This document shows, piece by piece, positions 43,755-53,622 of a stretch of DNA of 63,562 nt. The notes under the pieces are model-generated. The model searched no databases, had not been told where the DNA came from, and worked only from the letters and a program-made list of their open reading frames with translations. This DNA comes from Candidatus Woesearchaeota archaeon (GTDB lineage Archaea; Nanobdellota; Nanobdellia; Woesearchaeales; BS150m-G63), in assembly GCA_019322735.1 (NCBI GenBank), contig JAHWIG010000003.1:1-63562 (forward strand). Reading direction: 5' to 3'. A program made the translations under genes and the position numbers. The stretch's first letter is position 1, and every line of letters starts with the position of its first letter.

Positions 43755-45638
43755 ATGACAGATAAGAAAACAGAAAAAAAATCAAAGAAAAAAGAAAAAG
43801 TGGTTGGAAAGGCTATAGGAATTGATTTAGGTACTACATTCTCAGCAGTTTCAGTTATGGAGGCCGGGAAACCAACAATAATTCCTAATGCAGAAGGAGA
43901 TAGAACAACTCCAAGTGTAGTTCTAATAAAAGATGGTGAGAGAATTGTTGGAAAAGTAGCAAGAAATCAATCAATCCTAAACCCAGAACATACTGTTAGA
44001 AGTATAAAGAGAAAAATGGGAAGCAATGAAAATATAACTATTGAGGGAAAGGATTATTCTCCTCAAGAAGTAAGTGCAATGATATTGCAGAAGCTTAAAG
44101 CAGATGCTGAAGCATACCTTGGGAGAAAGGTTACTGATGCAGTTATTACAGTTCCAGCTTATTTTAATGATTCTCAAAGACAGGCAACTAAGGATGCAGG
44201 AAAGATTGCGGGCTTAAATGTATTAAGGATAGTCAATGAACCAACAGCAGCATCTTTGGCTTATGGAATGGACAAAGGACAAGACCATACAATACTAGTT
44301 TTTGACTTTGGTGGTGGAACATTTGATGTGTCTATCCTAGAACTAGGAGATGGCATATTTGAAGTAAAAGCAACTTCTGGAAACAATCATCTAGGTGGAG
44401 ATGATATTGACGATTTACTTGTTGATTGGATGGCAAAAGAATTCAAGAAAGAAAACAAGGTTGATCTAAGGGAAGACAAAACAGCATTACAGAGGTTAAA
44501 AGAAGCTGCAGAAAAGGCAAAAATAGAATTAAGTACGTCGCAGAAAACATCAATTAATCTGCCTTTTGTGACTGCAACAGATACTGGACCAAAACACCTC
44601 AATACAGAACTAACTAGAGCCAGATTTGAAGAGCATATCAGTGAAATTCTTGACAAACTAGAAGGTCCAACTAAGCAGGCAATGAAGGATGCAAAAGTAA
44701 CAGCTAAAGATATTGATAAAGTGCTTTTGATTGGGGGATCTACAAGAATTCCTGCAGTTCAGAAGATGGTCAAGGATATAACCGATAAAGAAGGAGACAA
44801 ATCTGTTAATCCTGATGAAGCAGTATCATTAGGGGCAGCAATCCAGGCAGGAATACTTGGTGGAGAAGTTAAGGATATATTGCTATTAGATGTAACTCCC
44901 TTAAGTCTTGGTATAGAGACTCTTGGTGGAGTTTTAACTAACTTAATTGAGCGCAATACAACCATCCCAACAAAGAAATCCAAAGTGTTTTCAACAGCTG
45001 CAGATAACCAGCCAGCAGTAACTGTCCATGTACTTCAGGGTGAAAGGCCAATGGCTGTAGATAATAAGAGCCTAGGAAGATTTGATCTTGTTGGAATCCC
45101 ACCATCACCTAGAGGAATACCTCAGATTGAGGTTACATTTGATATTGATGCAAATGGAATTGTCAATGTTGGAGCCAAGGATTTAGGAACAGGAAAACAG
45201 CAGCAGATAACAGTTACTGGGAGTTCTAATCTTTCTGAAGATGACATAAGTAAGATGCAGAAAGAAGCAGAAGAGCATGCAGATGAAGACAAGAATAAGA
45301 GAGAAGAAGTAGAGACAATCAATCAGGCAGATACTCTTGTCTATACAAGTGAGAAGATGTTCAAGGAAATGAAAGGAAAGGTTGACAAGAAAAAGCTTGA
45401 AGAAATCAATAAAGATATAGATTTATTGAAGAAATTGCTTGAGCCAGAGAAGAAAGACGTAGATAAAATAAAGAAAAAGCTTGAAGAAATCAATCAAAAG
45501 ATGCAGGTAGTATCTACAGAGATGTACCAAAAAGTAGCCCAAGAACAGGCAGCAAAGACAGCAAAAGCAGAAAAGAAGACTGAGAAGAAAGGAAAGGAAA
45601 AGGTAGTGGATGCAGAATTTAAGGAAAAGAAAAAGTAA
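43755..45638 (+). CDS. dnaK: Chaperone DnaK (Hsp70)
   Basis: ATP-driven folding chaperone. Phosphate-1 'AIGIDLGTTFSAVSVME', 'VPAYFNDSQRQATKDAG', 'VNEPTAASLAYG', phosphate-2 'VFDFGGGTFDVSILELG' and 'LLIGGSTRIPAVQKMV' are intact; the substrate domain begins about 'LLDVTPLSLGIETLGG'. GGAGGT (43742-43747) fixes ATG 43755. The end is a Lys/Glu-rich tail rather than EEVD, as expected for DnaK. DnaJ follows with no gap. Confidence 0.97.
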   Translation: MTDKKTEKKSKKKEKVVGKAIGIDLGTTFSAVSVMEAGKPTIIPNAEGDRTTPSVVLIKDGERIVGKVARNQSILNPEHTVRSIKRKMGSNENITIEGKDYSPQEVSAMILQKLKADAEAYLGRKVTDAVITVPAYFNDSQRQATKDAGKIAGLNVLRIVNEPTAASLAYGMDKGQDHTILVFDFGGGTFDVSILELGDGIFEVKATSGNNHLGGDDIDDLLVDWMAKEFKKENKVDLREDKTALQRLKEAAEKAKIELSTSQKTSINLPFVTATDTGPKHLNTELTRARFEEHISEILDKLEGPTKQAMKDAKVTAKDIDKVLLIGGSTRIPAVQKMVKDITDKEGDKSVNPDEAVSLGAAIQAGILGGEVKDILLLDVTPLSLGIETLGGVLTNLIERNTTIPTKKSKVFSTAADNQPAVTVHVLQGERPMAVDNKSLGRFDLVGIPPSPRGIPQIEVTFDIDANGIVNVGAKDLGTGKQQQITVTGSSNLSEDDISKMQKEAEEHADEDKNKREEVETINQADTLVYTSEKMFKEMKGKVDKKKLEEINKDIDLLKKLLEPEKKDVDKIKKKLEEINQKMQVVSTEMYQKVAQEQAAKTAKAEKKTEKKGKEKVVDAEFKEKKK

Positions 45639-46745
45639 ATGGCTAAAGACTACTATGAAACTCTTGGCGTAAGCAAAGATGCGTCAAAGGAAGAGATAAA
45701 GAAAGCCTATAAGAAGCTAGCACTAAAGTATCATCCAGACAGGGCTCCAGAAGACAAGAAGAAAGGATATGAAGAGAAATTTAAAGAGATAAATGAAGCA
45801 GCATCTGTTCTAGCAGATGCTGATAAAAGATCAGATTATGATAGCTTTGGTTCTGGAGAAGGATTTAATTCAGGATTTGGTAATGATGATTACTCTGAGG
45901 TTATGGGTGGTGGCGTTAATTTTGGAGATATTTTTGATACTTTATTTGGTGGTGGTGGTAATCATGGCAATAGGCCTAGATCTCCTCAAAATGGTGCTGA
46001 TTTAGGTTATAATTTAGAAATTGAATTAGAGGATGTTGTCCATGGTGGAAAAAAGACTATAAATATTACCAAATTAGAAGAATGCGAAAAATGTGATGGT
46101 TCTGGTGCAAAATCATCTTCTGATATAAAACAATGTGATAATTGCCAAGGAACTGGTTATCAAAGAAGGACACAAAGAACCCCTTTTGGTTTATTTAGTA
46201 CAACAACTTCTTGTGGCCATTGCAAAGGTTCTGGAGAGATAATAACTACGCATTGTTCAGAATGCCATGGTAATGGGCGGGTAGAAGTAAATAAAGAAAT
46301 AGAAATAGATATTCCAAAAGGGATCGATAATGGACTTAAATTAAGATTGACAGGGGAAGGTGATTCAGGAGATTCTGGTATTACAGGAGATTTATATGTT
46401 ACAATTCATGTAAAACCACATGACATTTTTGAAAGGCAAGGAGATAACATTTGTCTTGAAACTCCACTATCATTTTCAGAAGCAGCTCTAGGCACAGAAA
46501 TAGAAATACCTATAATAGATGGAAAAGCTTCACTTAAAGTTCCAGCAGGTACACAAACTGGTACTTTGTTCAATATGAAGGGAAAGGGAATCCCTCATCT
46601 TCAAAGTTATGGTTCTGGTTCTCAAATAGTTAAAGTTGTAGTAAAGACTCCAACAAATCTTACAAAAATACAGAAAGAACTACTGAACGAACTTTCAAAA
46701 GAAAAAGAACAAACATTATTTAAGAGAATAAGATCTGTTTTCTGA
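45639..46745 (+). CDS. dnaJ: Chaperone DnaJ (Hsp40, class I)
   Basis: J domain with His32-Pro-Asp34, a Gly/Phe-rich linker (about residues 70-115), and four CxxCxGxG zinc-finger repeats (CEKCDGSG, CDNCQGTG, CGHCKGSG, CSECHGNG), then the substrate-binding beta domains. Full-length at 368 residues. ATG directly follows the dnaK stop. Confidence 0.97.
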   Translation: MAKDYYETLGVSKDASKEEIKKAYKKLALKYHPDRAPEDKKKGYEEKFKEINEAASVLADADKRSDYDSFGSGEGFNSGFGNDDYSEVMGGGVNFGDIFDTLFGGGGNHGNRPRSPQNGADLGYNLEIELEDVVHGGKKTINITKLEECEKCDGSGAKSSSDIKQCDNCQGTGYQRRTQRTPFGLFSTTTSCGHCKGSGEIITTHCSECHGNGRVEVNKEIEIDIPKGIDNGLKLRLTGEGDSGDSGITGDLYVTIHVKPHDIFERQGDNICLETPLSFSEAALGTEIEIPIIDGKASLKVPAGTQTGTLFNMKGKGIPHLQSYGSGSQIVKVVVKTPTNLTKIQKELLNELSKEKEQTLFKRIRSVF

Positions 46746-46752
46746 AATCAAT

Positions 46753-47751
46753 ATGAGTAAACTACCTTTTGAATCAATAAAAAGAAAGATAATTGTAAAG
46801 AAAGAAGCTGAAACTAATCCTGCATATGGAACACTTCCTAAAAAAAGGTCTGTTGAAGAACTTATTCGTTCAGGGGTTCTAGTAATAGATAAACCTCAAG
46901 GTCCAACTTCTCATCAAGTTGCTGATTATGTTAAAAAAATACTAAACCTAAAAAAAGCAGGCCATTCTGGAACTCTTGATCCAAATGTTACTGGTGTTCT
47001 CCCTGTTGCTCTTGAAGATTCTACAAAAATAGTTCAAGTATTGCTTCCAGCAGGAAAAGAATACATTGCACTTGCACATTTCCATAAAGAGGTTACAGAA
47101 GATCAAATAAAGAAGTCTCTTGACAATCATATTGGGAAGATAATGCAACTCCCACCAGTAAGATCTGCAGTAAAAAGGCAGTTAAGACAGAGAAGAGTTT
47201 ATTATATTGATATTCTTGAAATAAATGGAAAGGATGTATTGTTTAGGATGGGATGCCAAGCAGGCACATATGTGAGAAAATTAATTCACGATGCAGGTAG
47301 AAAATTAGGTGGTGCACATATGGCAGAACTAAGAAGAACAAAAGCAGGACCATTTAATGAAACTGATTTGATTACATTGCAAGACCTTTCAGATGCACTT
47401 TATTATTACACAGAAGAAGGAAATGATAAATATATTCGTCATTGCATTAAACCAGTAGAATCAGCAATAGATCATTTACCAAAAATATCTGTTTTAGATA
47501 CAACTGTTGATACTTTATGTCATGGTGCAGATTTAGCAATACCAGGAATTTCATTGATTGATTCTGGAATAAATCAAGGAGATATTATTGCTATCACTTC
47601 ATTAAAGGGTGAACTTATTGCGTTAGGGAAGGCAAGATTATCTTCAGAAGAAATGACATCAAAAAATAAAGGCAGTGCTGTCAAAACATTTAGGGTGTTT
47701 ATGGAACCTGGAACATATCCAGCAATAAAGAAATCAGTCAACAGTAAATAA
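46753..47751 (+). CDS. cbf5: Pseudouridine synthase Cbf5/TruB with PUA domain
   Basis: Catalytic Asp76 in 'GHSGTLDPNVTGVLPVAL', followed by 'TYVRKLIHDAGRKLGGAHMAELRRTKAGPF' elements, split in the chain, and a C-terminal PUA domain ('DLAIPGISLIDSGINQGDII', 'GSAVKTFRVFMEPGTYP'). Archaeal Cbf5 modifies tRNA U55 and, with H/ACA guides, rRNA. It trails dnaJ by 7 bp. Converges with the DUF357 gene, overlapping 18 bp. Confidence 0.94.
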   Translation: MSKLPFESIKRKIIVKKEAETNPAYGTLPKKRSVEELIRSGVLVIDKPQGPTSHQVADYVKKILNLKKAGHSGTLDPNVTGVLPVALEDSTKIVQVLLPAGKEYIALAHFHKEVTEDQIKKSLDNHIGKIMQLPPVRSAVKRQLRQRRVYYIDILEINGKDVLFRMGCQAGTYVRKLIHDAGRKLGGAHMAELRRTKAGPFNETDLITLQDLSDALYYYTEEGNDKYIRHCIKPVESAIDHLPKISVLDTTVDTLCHGADLAIPGISLIDSGINQGDIIAITSLKGELIALGKARLSSEEMTSKNKGSAVKTFRVFMEPGTYPAIKKSVNSK

Positions 47752-48045
47752 TCTAGAATCATTAACATCAAAGATTTTTGCACGAGCACCAGCATCTAAC
47801 CAACCATGAGAATAATTTAAGCATGCAAATGAATTAACATAATCCTTTTTTTTATAAAAATATTCAGCATCTCGGATATATCTATCAATCATATCTAAAA
47901 AATCTTCGGCTACTTCTTTTTTAAAGTGCATTATGCCTTTCATGGTGTAATCTTTTTTCTTAATACTCTCTTTAGCTTTGAAATAAGCTTCACGTGTAAT
48001 GGAGAAATATTTCTCCAGTTTTTCTTTTGTAATCTTATTTTTCAT
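47734..48045 (-). CDS. DUF357-family protein
   Basis: 103 residues, all-helical: 'AVEDFLDMIDRYIRDAEYFYKKKDYVNSFACLNYSHGWLDAGARA' character matches the archaeal DUF357 pattern (D-x-Y...G-W-L-D-A-G). Function unknown. Its 3' end overlaps the cbf5 end on the other strand. Confidence 0.8.
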   Translation of the reverse strand: MKNKITKEKLEKYFSITREAYFKAKESIKKKDYTMKGIMHFKKEVAEDFLDMIDRYIRDAEYFYKKKDYVNSFACLNYSHGWLDAGARAKIFDVNDSRLFTVD

Positions 48046-48137
48046 AATATTAAGAGAATTTAATCTCTTTTTAATTCTTTCTGTCCGAAACCTTTAAAAA
48101 TTATTAATATTTATTAATATAAAAAGAGGTGAATGAG

Positions 48138-49142
48138 TTGAAAATATCATTCTTTGGAATTAAAAGGGCAGAAGCCTTTGAAAAAAGGCATATCAAGAAT
48201 CGATTAAATAAACACAAGCTTTTATTCTTTAAAGAAACTATTAATGAAGAAGATATCAAGAAAGCAAAAAACTCTGATATCATCTCTGTTTTTATCAATT
48301 CAAAAGTAACTAAAGAGATATTAAAGAATTTTCCAAAACTAAGGATGATTGCAACCAGATCAACTGGTTTTGATCATATTGATCTCAAGACATGCAGAAG
48401 AAGAAAGATAGTTGTTGCAAATGTTCCATTCTATGGAGAAAACACTGTTGCAGAGCACACTTTTGGATTAATATTATCTCTTTCAAGACATATCCATAAA
48501 TCATATGTAAGGACAATGAGGGATGATTTCTCAATTGAAGGATTGACAGGATTTGATCTGAAGGGAAAAACCCTGGGGGTAATTGGGGCAGGCCATATTG
48601 GATTGCATGTGATAAAGATTGCTAAAGGATTTGGTATGAATGTATTGGCATTTGATATGCATAAGAACAAATTTGTTGCAGAAGTTCTTGGATTTGAATA
48701 TACTGATCTCGATACTTTGCTCAGTAAATCTGATATTATCACTTTACATACACCCTTGAACAAATACACCAGACACATAATCAACAAAAAGAATATTGAA
48801 AAGATCAAGAAAGGCGCAATACTGATTAACACAGCAAGAGGAGAGTTAGTAGATACAAATGCATTATATGATGCATTAATGAAGAAAAAACTTGCAGGGG
48901 CTGGTTTAGATGTTATTGAAGGGGAACAGATGGTAAAAGAAGAACATCAAAGACGCCATAAAGAAAAACACATAAAGTGGAAACAGCTGTTAAGGGATTA
49001 TGAAATATTCAAGATGGACAATGTTGTTTTTACTCCACATAATGCATTCAACAGCAGAGAAGCAATAAGAAGGATAATTGATACAACAATTGATAATATT
49101 ATTTCCTTTGCTAAAAAGAAGCCTAAGAACGTTGTTTCTTAG
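48138..49142 (+). CDS. D-isomer-specific 2-hydroxyacid dehydrogenase
   Basis: NAD-dependent family (D-lactate dehydrogenase-like): 'ATRSTGFDHIDLKTCRRRKI', nucleotide site 'LGVIGAGHIGLHVIKIAKGFG', catalytic Arg in 'INTARGELVDTNAL', Glu in 'GLDVIEGE' and His in 'FTPHNAFNSREA'. GAGGTGA (48126-48132) supports TTG 48138 (LKISFFGIK) rather than GTG 48129, giving 334 residues. Substrate undetermined. Confidence 0.87.
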   Translation: MKISFFGIKRAEAFEKRHIKNRLNKHKLLFFKETINEEDIKKAKNSDIISVFINSKVTKEILKNFPKLRMIATRSTGFDHIDLKTCRRRKIVVANVPFYGENTVAEHTFGLILSLSRHIHKSYVRTMRDDFSIEGLTGFDLKGKTLGVIGAGHIGLHVIKIAKGFGMNVLAFDMHKNKFVAEVLGFEYTDLDTLLSKSDIITLHTPLNKYTRHIINKKNIEKIKKGAILINTARGELVDTNALYDALMKKKLAGAGLDVIEGEQMVKEEHQRRHKEKHIKWKQLLRDYEIFKMDNVVFTPHNAFNSREAIRRIIDTTIDNIISFAKKKPKNVVS

Positions 49143-49200
49143 AAAAACTTATATATATCTAATACAAAACAATATAATATACTATTCATGAGGTGATATG

Positions 49201-49593
49201 ATGTTTAATAAAAAAGGCGACTGGGACACACCAAAAAGTCTACCTGGCGTAATTCTCGGATTAATAATTCTAGCTATGGGAATATTCCCCTTATTAAATA
49301 AATTCGGAATTATTGGTTTTAATCTGCCATATACTCCAGCAGGAATAGTTCTAGAAATAATATTAACAATTGGCGGTATCTATCTAATAATAATGGGAAT
49401 TATGGAAGATGTAGACTTTATGAAATGGGTAAGCATAGTAGCAGGAATTATTGTAGCAGTAATTGGAATAATTCCATTATTGGCTAATTTTGGCATAAAC
49501 ATAGCAATACCATTCCTAACATTTCTATATAGCCCATACTTATACTTAATCATTGGACTATTAATGTTAATAGGTGCGTTTTTAATGCCGTAA
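49201..49593 (+). CDS. Small four-helix membrane protein
   Basis: About 130 residues with four hydrophobic segments in two similar halves ('PGVILGLIILAMGIFPLLNKFGI' and 'VSIVAGIIVAVIGIIPLLANFGI'), suggesting internal duplication. GAGGTGAT just upstream fits ATG 49201 (frame also has ATG 49198 reading). Function unknown. Confidence 0.65.
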   Translation: MFNKKGDWDTPKSLPGVILGLIILAMGIFPLLNKFGIIGFNLPYTPAGIVLEIILTIGGIYLIIMGIMEDVDFMKWVSIVAGIIVAVIGIIPLLANFGINIAIPFLTFLYSPYLYLIIGLLMLIGAFLMP

Positions 49594-49598
49594 AAGAA

Positions 49599-49841
49599 TT
49601 ATTTATTTTTCTCTTTTTTTTTTGGCAATGGTCTTTTTACTGTTATAGGTAATAATCCCCTATCAAATTCAATTGTTGCAATCTCAATAGGGTTATACTT
49701 CACTTCTTCAAGTTCCTTTTTGTTTAATTTTACAAGAAAAGGAGCTCCCTGAGAGAGCTGTAATGCTCTGCTTCCAATCATCCGTGCTTTCTCATACTTA
49801 GTATGAACAATTTGCCCTTCTTCTTCTAAGTTCATAGGCAT
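49599..49841 (-). CDS. rpo6: RNA polymerase subunit RpoK (Rpo6)
   Basis: The 80-residue omega/RPB6 homologue with 'TKYEKARMIGSRALQLSQGAPFLV' and 'NPIEIATIEFDRGLLPITVKRPLP', which stabilises the largest polymerase subunit. It overlaps the rrp42 end by 10 bp and ends the exosome operon, a place where L37ae or RpoP is often found. Confidence 0.92.
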   Translation of the reverse strand: MPMNLEEEGQIVHTKYEKARMIGSRALQLSQGAPFLVKLNKKELEEVKYNPIEIATIEFDRGLLPITVKRPLPKKKEKNK

Positions 49842-50602
49842 TTCCTCAACTCTTTAGATTTTTCTTTACTTATTTTGACCATTTCTTTTAATTCGTCCAC
49901 TGTCAATACTCCAGCACCTCCTTTCTGCATAGCATGGATAGTTCCATCTGCAGCTGTTGCAACAGTCAATCTGCCGTCTATATCCTTTTCTTCGCCAGTA
50001 GTTGGATCAACAACAAAATTTTTTCCAATCTTTAATACTGTTACTGAGACTGGCTCAGATGTTAATGGTAATTTTGTCTTTGTCTTAGTGCCATAATCAA
50101 CCTTATCTCCATCCAGTTTTGGAAAAACAGCATCCTTTACTGCCGCCAATGCAGCTAAAGCAGCAGCATCAAATAGATTTCCTTCATCATTCATAGGGAT
50201 AATATCAATACTGACTATCCAGGATAGTTCTCCTTCTTTGATACAGAGTTTCTTAAAATCAATCATCTTACTTTCTCTTATTCCTCTGTCTACAACTCTT
50301 GCTAATTCAATAGCCTTTATTCCAGGCGGACCAAGTTCAAATTCAGGACTAGCTAGAGGAGTTAATTCTGCTCCAACCATTATTGTACCCTGATCTGGGC
50401 TGTCTGGATATGGCGCTCTTACTTCCATCTTTACTCCTGCAATGACTTCTGTTCCGCCAATCTTAACTCTAGAGGAACCTTCGGCATTCTTATAAACACC
50501 ATATTCCACACTTACATTTCTAAACTCTAATTTCTTTCTTCCATCTAATCTTATATCTTTTTCTAATGCTTTTATCAAATGTTCTTTGTTTACTAATTCC
50601 AT
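49832..50602 (-). CDS. rrp42: Exosome subunit Rrp42
   Basis: Non-catalytic RNase PH-like subunit of the archaeal exosome hexamer. 'DIRLDGRKKLEFRNVSVEYG', 'VIAGVKMEVRAPYPDSPDQG' and 'GNLFDAAALAALAAVKDA' match; 256 residues is normal. Sits 4 bp after rrp41. Confidence 0.95.
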   Translation of the reverse strand: MELVNKEHLIKALEKDIRLDGRKKLEFRNVSVEYGVYKNAEGSSRVKIGGTEVIAGVKMEVRAPYPDSPDQGTIMVGAELTPLASPEFELGPPGIKAIELARVVDRGIRESKMIDFKKLCIKEGELSWIVSIDIIPMNDEGNLFDAAALAALAAVKDAVFPKLDGDKVDYGTKTKTKLPLTSEPVSVTVLKIGKNFVVDPTTGEEKDIDGRLTVATAADGTIHAMQKGGAGVLTVDELKEMVKISKEKSKELRKCL

Positions 50603-50606
50603 TTTA

Positions 50607-51305
50607 TTACACCTTATATTTATCTTTTAATGCTTTTTGTTGAACAGCATAAATCTTATCACATGCTTTCTTTCCCATTTCAATAGCTTTAAACAGCTGT
50701 TGTTCTGTTATCTCTCCATCCATTTGAAGTAATGATACTTCCTTACTTCTTTGCAAAAATGCAAGAGGTACATCTGCAACTGCCCCATCAAATGCTTCTT
50801 CATCATAATTCAAATCAACTAATACTGCTTCATCAACTCTTCCTACAGATACTGATGCTACCATATCTTTCATCTTTAAGCCTGCATCAGCTAATGCCAT
50901 AGAAGCTGCGCATATTCCTGCACATCTTGTTCCTGCATCAGTTTGTGGAAACTCAATGAATACATCCACAACTGAATTTGGAAATTCGTCCAAATCCAAT
51001 ACAGGAATTAATGCTTTCTCAATTACCATTGAGATCTCTTTTGACCTTCTGCTTCCGCCAGGCCTTACTCTGTCACCTTTGCTTGAAAAAGGAAGCATAT
51101 TATAGTTAACTCTTAATATTCCCCTTTCAGGATCTTGTTTAAATCTTGGAAAAAGAGTTCTTGGACCATATACTGCTGCATACGCAATAGTATTTCCTAT
51201 CTTAAAATAAGCAGAACCATCTGCTCTAGGAATAACTCCTGCTTTTGCTTCCATCTTTCTTGTCTCTTCAAACTTTCTTCCGTCTAATCGTTTTTTATAA
51301 CTCAT
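50607..51305 (-). CDS. rrp41: Exosome catalytic subunit Rrp41
   Basis: Phosphorolytic RNase PH-like subunit: 'RLDGRKFEETRKMEAKAGVI', Arg-rich 'VRPGGSRRSKEISMVIEKAL', 'DAGTRCAGICAASMALADAG' and the phosphate/metal site 'YDEEAFDGAVADVPLAF'. Overlaps rrp4 by 4 bases. Confidence 0.96.
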   Translation of the reverse strand: MSYKKRLDGRKFEETRKMEAKAGVIPRADGSAYFKIGNTIAYAAVYGPRTLFPRFKQDPERGILRVNYNMLPFSSKGDRVRPGGSRRSKEISMVIEKALIPVLDLDEFPNSVVDVFIEFPQTDAGTRCAGICAASMALADAGLKMKDMVASVSVGRVDEAVLVDLNYDEEAFDGAVADVPLAFLQRSKEVSLLQMDGEITEQQLFKAIEMGKKACDKIYAVQQKALKDKYKV

Positions 51306-52000
51306 TTTTTAACACCTTTAATCTTCTTATCTAAATAAGCTTTAACTTTATCAGTTAACCCACTTACATGGGATTCTTTTTCAATCTTCTTTATGGCGTC
51401 AATTGCAATATTCTCCATTTGTGGTTCTCCAGAAATCCATACAATGCCATTTTGGCCAACTGTTATTCTACAATCTGTTGCTTCTTTTATCATTGATACC
51501 ATTGATCCCTGTTTACCAATTATTCTTGGTACTTTATTTGAGTTAACCTCAATAAATGATCCCCCTTCAAGCTTTCTCAAGCCAGGACCCCTCATGCTTA
51601 CATCAACAAGCTTCTGGCTTGTTACATTTGTTATTTTTGCTACGATAAAATCTCCAATATCATAAAATCTAGTCAGATCAGCTCCCCTCTGTATATAAGA
51701 GGATGTTGCTTCAGCTAAAGACATCATTGCAGAATATGCGCAATTTATTTCAAGTCTCCATGCACTCATTGCGACATCTATAACTTTTCCTATAATTGTG
51801 TCTCCCCTCTTTGGAGCATATCTTCCTGATAAAGGAATTATCTTTACTACTTTGCCTTCAACCATAACTAAACCTAGTTGAGAAGCAACAATTTTCTCAC
51901 CATCTCTATATGTTCCTCTTGAGGGTAAATAATCCATTCCTGTAGCTAAATCTTCCCCAGGAATTACAACATCTCTTTCTTTTACTACTAAATTTCCCAT
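51302..52000 (-). CDS. rrp4: Exosome cap subunit Rrp4
   Basis: S1 plus KH RNA-binding cap protein: 'VIPGEDLATGMDYLPSRGTY', S1 domain with 'GDTIIGKVIDVAMSAWRLEI', KH motif 'VPRIIGKQGSMVSMIKEAT'. GGAGG before ATG 52000 (MGNLVVKERD) is preferred over the frame opening at 52045, which would include the leader hairpin. 232 residues. Confidence 0.95.
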   Translation of the reverse strand: MGNLVVKERDVVIPGEDLATGMDYLPSRGTYRDGEKIVASQLGLVMVEGKVVKIIPLSGRYAPKRGDTIIGKVIDVAMSAWRLEINCAYSAMMSLAEATSSYIQRGADLTRFYDIGDFIVAKITNVTSQKLVDVSMRGPGLRKLEGGSFIEVNSNKVPRIIGKQGSMVSMIKEATDCRITVGQNGIVWISGEPQMENIAIDAIKKIEKESHVSGLTDKVKAYLDKKIKGVKK

Positions 52001-52020
52001 TTTATTCCTCCGTGTTTTTA

Positions 52021-52068
52021 GGTGGAATAAAACTTGAAGACGCAAGTCTTCTTGTTTTATTTTCCTCC
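52021..52068 (-). promoter_or_regulatory. Long hairpin between SBDS and rrp4
   Basis: Arms GGTGGAATAAAAC-TT-GAAGAC (52021-52041) and GTCTTC-TT-GTTTTATTTTCCTCC (52046-52068) around GCAA, so a stem of ~19 bp with one internal TT/TT mismatch. It lies entirely in the gap between the SBDS stop and the rrp4 ribosome-binding site; in the mRNA it could uncouple the two genes, be a processing site, or be a repeat element. Confidence 0.7.
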
Positions 52069-52075
52069 ATTTACC

Positions 52076-52789
52076 TCACTTTAATATTTTTGATTCTAAA
52101 TTTCCATGAACAACGTCATTTAATCTATCAAATAACTCTTGCTGCGTTGCTGCAGGAACTTCTACTACACATAACCAAGATCCGTCAGATAACCAGTCTT
52201 CTTTCTGTATCTTTACCAATCCTCTGACTACTGCATTAGCTTTTCCAGCATGTTCTGCAGGAATCTTTATCTCTATCTCTTTTACCTCAAAACTTAATGG
52301 TAAAACTGGTCTTATATTTTTGATTATGTCTTCTAATTGTTCTTTTGCAGATTTGAACTCATTTATATGTACTTTTGCCTCTGCAAAGGCATTTTCTATC
52401 CTTGTTGCAGGATGTGGCAGTCCAGTGCTAGGATCAACAGAATTCTTGTGAATCATATCAATAATCTCTTTCTTTTTATCCTCAATAAGTCCTTGCCTGT
52501 ATTCAGCTGTTAATTGTATTTCTCCTTCACTTAAGATTATTTTTGCAACAACTAAACTATCTTCGCTATCAAATATTTCTTTTAATTTATGTTCAGAAGC
52601 CAATAATCCTTTTTTTGCATCAGAAAATATCTTCTCACTCTTTAAGATTTCGCTAATATCAACATCGTTTCCTTCTTTGAATTGAATGGCAAGACTAGGT
52701 TCGACTACAATCTCAAATATTTCTCCTTCTTTCTTTAATCTTGCTAGATTAAATTGCACTTTTTCGTGATCGTGTGTTATTCTTACCAT
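52076..52789 (-). CDS. sbds: Ribosome maturation protein SBDS (Sdo1)
   Basis: Archaeal SBDS, linked to large-subunit maturation and release of aIF6. N-terminal FYSH domain ('RITHDHEKVQFNLARLKKEG', 'FEIVVEPSLAIQFKEG'), middle helical domain with 'IIDMIHKNSVDPSTGLPHPATRIENAF', split here over two phrases, and ferredoxin-like end. 237 residues is normal. Part of the exosome-proteasome operon. Confidence 0.95.
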   Translation of the reverse strand: MVRITHDHEKVQFNLARLKKEGEIFEIVVEPSLAIQFKEGNDVDISEILKSEKIFSDAKKGLLASEHKLKEIFDSEDSLVVAKIILSEGEIQLTAEYRQGLIEDKKKEIIDMIHKNSVDPSTGLPHPATRIENAFAEAKVHINEFKSAKEQLEDIIKNIRPVLPLSFEVKEIEIKIPAEHAGKANAVVRGLVKIQKEDWLSDGSWLCVVEVPAATQQELFDRLNDVVHGNLESKILK

Positions 52790-52852
52790 TTTTCGAGCGT
52801 TTTTTAGTGATAAAAACTTGAAAAATTTATTCTTCTTGTTTTTCTAATGTTT

Positions 52853-53581
52853 TTATCTTTTTATAGATTTAATTACCTTGTCTATATCCTTTCTGCTTAT
52901 TCTTGTGAATTTTTTATCCTCTTTTGTTATACAAACAGCATCTATTCTCTCAGCCTTGAATCCTTTTCCTAATGCCTTTCTCAATGATTTTATAGCAAGT
53001 TTTAATCCATCTTCAAGAGTCATGTCTTCTCTATAGTGTTTCTCCAGCATCTGTTCAACTTCTGTTTCACCTTCTCCAATTGCTGTTGCCTTGTATTGGA
53101 AGTAGATTCCAATTGGATCAGTCTCAAATAATTTAAGGCCACCTTCATCAACACCCGCTACCAGTAAGCTTACACCAAAAGGCCTTAATCCGCCACTTTG
53201 TGTGCATATCTGTTTTAATTGAGCAATATCCTTAACAACACTCAGTACATCAATAGTGTTGTTGTATGTAACTCTGTGCTGCTGTGCCTTTACTTGGGCA
53301 TTTTCTATCAATACTCTGGCATCAGATAATATTCCAGAAGCAGTTGCCCCTATATTATCATCAATCTGCCAAATTTTTTCAACAGCTTCAGGAACAATTA
53401 ATTTATTTATAATTCTCTTATCTGTTACCAGTAAAACGCCATCTTTACATACAATTCCGATAGCAGTTGATCCCTGCTTTACTGTCTTCTTAGCATATTC
53501 TACCTGCAATAATCTTCCATCAGGACTGAACATTGTAATTGTTCGGTCATACCCCATTGCTTGATGTGACATTGGATCCAT
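52853..53581 (-). CDS. psmA: Proteasome subunit alpha
   Basis: Forms the outer gating rings of the 20S proteasome. 'AMGYDRTITMFSPDGRLLQV' with the YDR gate motif, 'GSTAIGIVCKDGVLLV', and 'QSGGLRPFGVSLLVAGVDEGG' are diagnostic; 242 residues. No beta subunit is in the window. Confidence 0.96.
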   Translation of the reverse strand: MDPMSHQAMGYDRTITMFSPDGRLLQVEYAKKTVKQGSTAIGIVCKDGVLLVTDKRIINKLIVPEAVEKIWQIDDNIGATASGILSDARVLIENAQVKAQQHRVTYNNTIDVLSVVKDIAQLKQICTQSGGLRPFGVSLLVAGVDEGGLKLFETDPIGIYFQYKATAIGEGETEVEQMLEKHYREDMTLEDGLKLAIKSLRKALGKGFKAERIDAVCITKEDKKFTRISRKDIDKVIKSIKR

Positions 53582-53622
53582 TTTGTTTTTTGACCTCCGG
53601 TTTTTTGAGGGAACAAAGCCAT